Shown here in pieces: positions 5,251 to 6,074 of a stretch of 6,074 bases of DNA. The stretch spans positions 1-6,074 of the forward strand of contig JALVEV010000005.1 of the NCBI GenBank assembly GCA_027030605.1, read 5' to 3'. Both the position numbers and the translations under genes were made by a program. This stretch comes from Campylobacteraceae bacterium. Its GTDB lineage: Bacteria; Campylobacterota; Campylobacteria; Campylobacterales; Sulfurovaceae. The number at the start of each line of letters is the position of its first letter. The first letter of the stretch is position 1. The notes under the pieces are model-generated. The model made no database searches. It saw nothing but the letters and a program-made list of their open reading frames with translations, and was not told the DNA's origin.

Positions 5251-6074
5251 ATGGAAACAAAAACAAAAGAGATTATTGAGACTACGATAGAAGAGCAAAA
5301 TGAAAACCTACCAGCTATTCAAGAGGAGGAGCAATCAAAATTAGAAAAAGCCCTATCAGAGCTAGACTTTAACAATAGAAGCTCTATTATCCACTTTGGA
5401 GCCTCTGCACAAGAGGAGCTAGATGAGATATCTAACCGTATGATAAATGGAGTTAAAAATAAAGATACAGGAGCTGCGGGAGCTGTTCTCAATGAGATGA
5501 TTGCAACTATTAAAGGGTTTGACCTTGAAGAGTTAAATCCTAATAAAAAGCTTCCATGGTATGCCAAACTATTTGGTGGGACTAAACCCCTTGTTAAGTT
5601 TATACAAGGATATGAGGAGGTTAGAGACCAAATCGATGAGATTTCAAATAACCTAGAAGAGCATAAAAGCAAACTAATGAGAGATGTTATCTCACTAGAT
5701 AAACTCTACGAGGCTAACTTAGAGTACTTTAGAACCCTTGAAATCTATATTGAAGCAGGAGAGATTAAGAAAAAAGAGCTTGAAGAGAAGATTATTCCAG
5801 AGTATGAAGAGAGGGCAAAAGGTGAAGATATGTTAGCTATTCAGGAGCTAAAAGAGATTCGTGCCTTTAGAGATGACCTAGAGCGTCGTATTCATGACCT
5901 TAGACTCTCTCGCCAAGTGACCATGCAGTCACTTCCAAGCATTCGACTCATTCAAGAGAATGATAAATCGCTCATTAATAAAATCTCTTCAACCCTAGTC
6001 AATACTGTACCACTTTGGAGAAATCAACTTGCTCAAACAGTTACTATTTTTAGAAGCCATGAGTCAGCAAAAGC
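5251..6074 (+). CDS. telA: TelA/KlaA-family toxic anion resistance protein, C-terminus missing
   Basis: The frame is open for 274 codons to the right edge. Family TelA (PF05816) proteins usually have about 350-400 residues, so roughly a quarter is missing. Family hallmarks seen are IIHFGASAQEELDEISNRM at 46-64, the DTGAAGAVLNEM stretch at 72-83, GFDLEEL at 89-95, the LPWYAKLFG segment at 101-109, and MQSLPSIRLIQENDKSLINK at 225-244 followed by VPLWRNQL at 253-260. It has no signal peptide or membrane segment and is mostly helical and acidic, so it should be a cytoplasmic protein that works at the membrane, probably with XpaC. Plasmid homologues were named for tellurite resistance, and a Listeria homologue is linked to resistance to cell-wall-active antimicrobials. 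The role here is unproven. The ribosome site AGGA (5239-5242) lies eight bases before the ATG. No promoter is seen in the 18-base gap, so it should be co-transcribed with xpaC. Confidence 0.93.
   Translation, partial: METKTKEIIETTIEEQNENLPAIQEEEQSKLEKALSELDFNNRSSIIHFGASAQEELDEISNRMINGVKNKDTGAAGAVLNEMIATIKGFDLEELNPNKKLPWYAKLFGGTKPLVKFIQGYEEVRDQIDEISNNLEEHKSKLMRDVISLDKLYEANLEYFRTLEIYIEAGEIKKKELEEKIIPEYEERAKGEDMLAIQELKEIRAFRDDLERRIHDLRLSRQVTMQSLPSIRLIQENDKSLINKISSTLVNTVPLWRNQLAQTVTIFRSHESAK

Noticed and set aside
5319..5672. Minus-strand open frame of 117 codons opposite telA
   Set aside because: The plus strand carries clear TelA family motifs through the same stretch; the Ser/Leu-rich antisense product is a shadow.

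Overview
The window is AT-rich, densely coded bacterial chromosome, most probably from the Campylobacterota (a free-living lineage such as Sulfurimonas/Sulfurovum or a relative). The evidence is a short RecO of about 205 residues that reads like the Helicobacter/Campylobacter form, promoters built on a good -10 element without a clear -35, and A/T-biased codon use throughout. The genus is inference; no rRNA or other marker is present.

Layout. Positions 1-2034 (minus strand) hold the 5' two-thirds or less of gltB, the glutamate synthase large subunit, which runs off the left edge. Positions 2035-2124 are a compact divergent promoter region. From there everything lies on the plus strand: recO (2125-2742), an AT-rich spacer with a weak hairpin and a probable promoter, then a secreted protein of 460 residues (2831-4213) made of regular 23-residue repeats and ending in a peptidoglycan-binding domain. 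A clear hairpin terminator (4234-4264) closes that unit. A second unit follows with its own extended -10 promoter (4308-4316): a 27-residue hydrophobic micro-ORF (4323-4406), an XpaC-family membrane protein (4411-5232) and a TelA-family protein (5251 to the right edge, incomplete).

Functionally the window joins housekeeping genes (ammonia assimilation, recombination repair) to two cell-envelope units. XpaC and TelA are a recurrent gene pair whose names (indolyl phosphate hydrolysis, toxic anion resistance) say little about their real job, which is probably envelope related. The repeat protein and the xpaC-telA unit are separated by a terminator, so a joint function is only suggested by proximity.

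The most interesting items are the exact 4 x 3 x 23-residue architecture of the repeat protein, with one Cys opening and one Trp closing each module, and the micro-ORF before xpaC, whose start codon falls almost at the predicted transcription start, suggesting a leaderless message. I see no CRISPR array, insertion sequence, tRNA, rRNA or phage signature.
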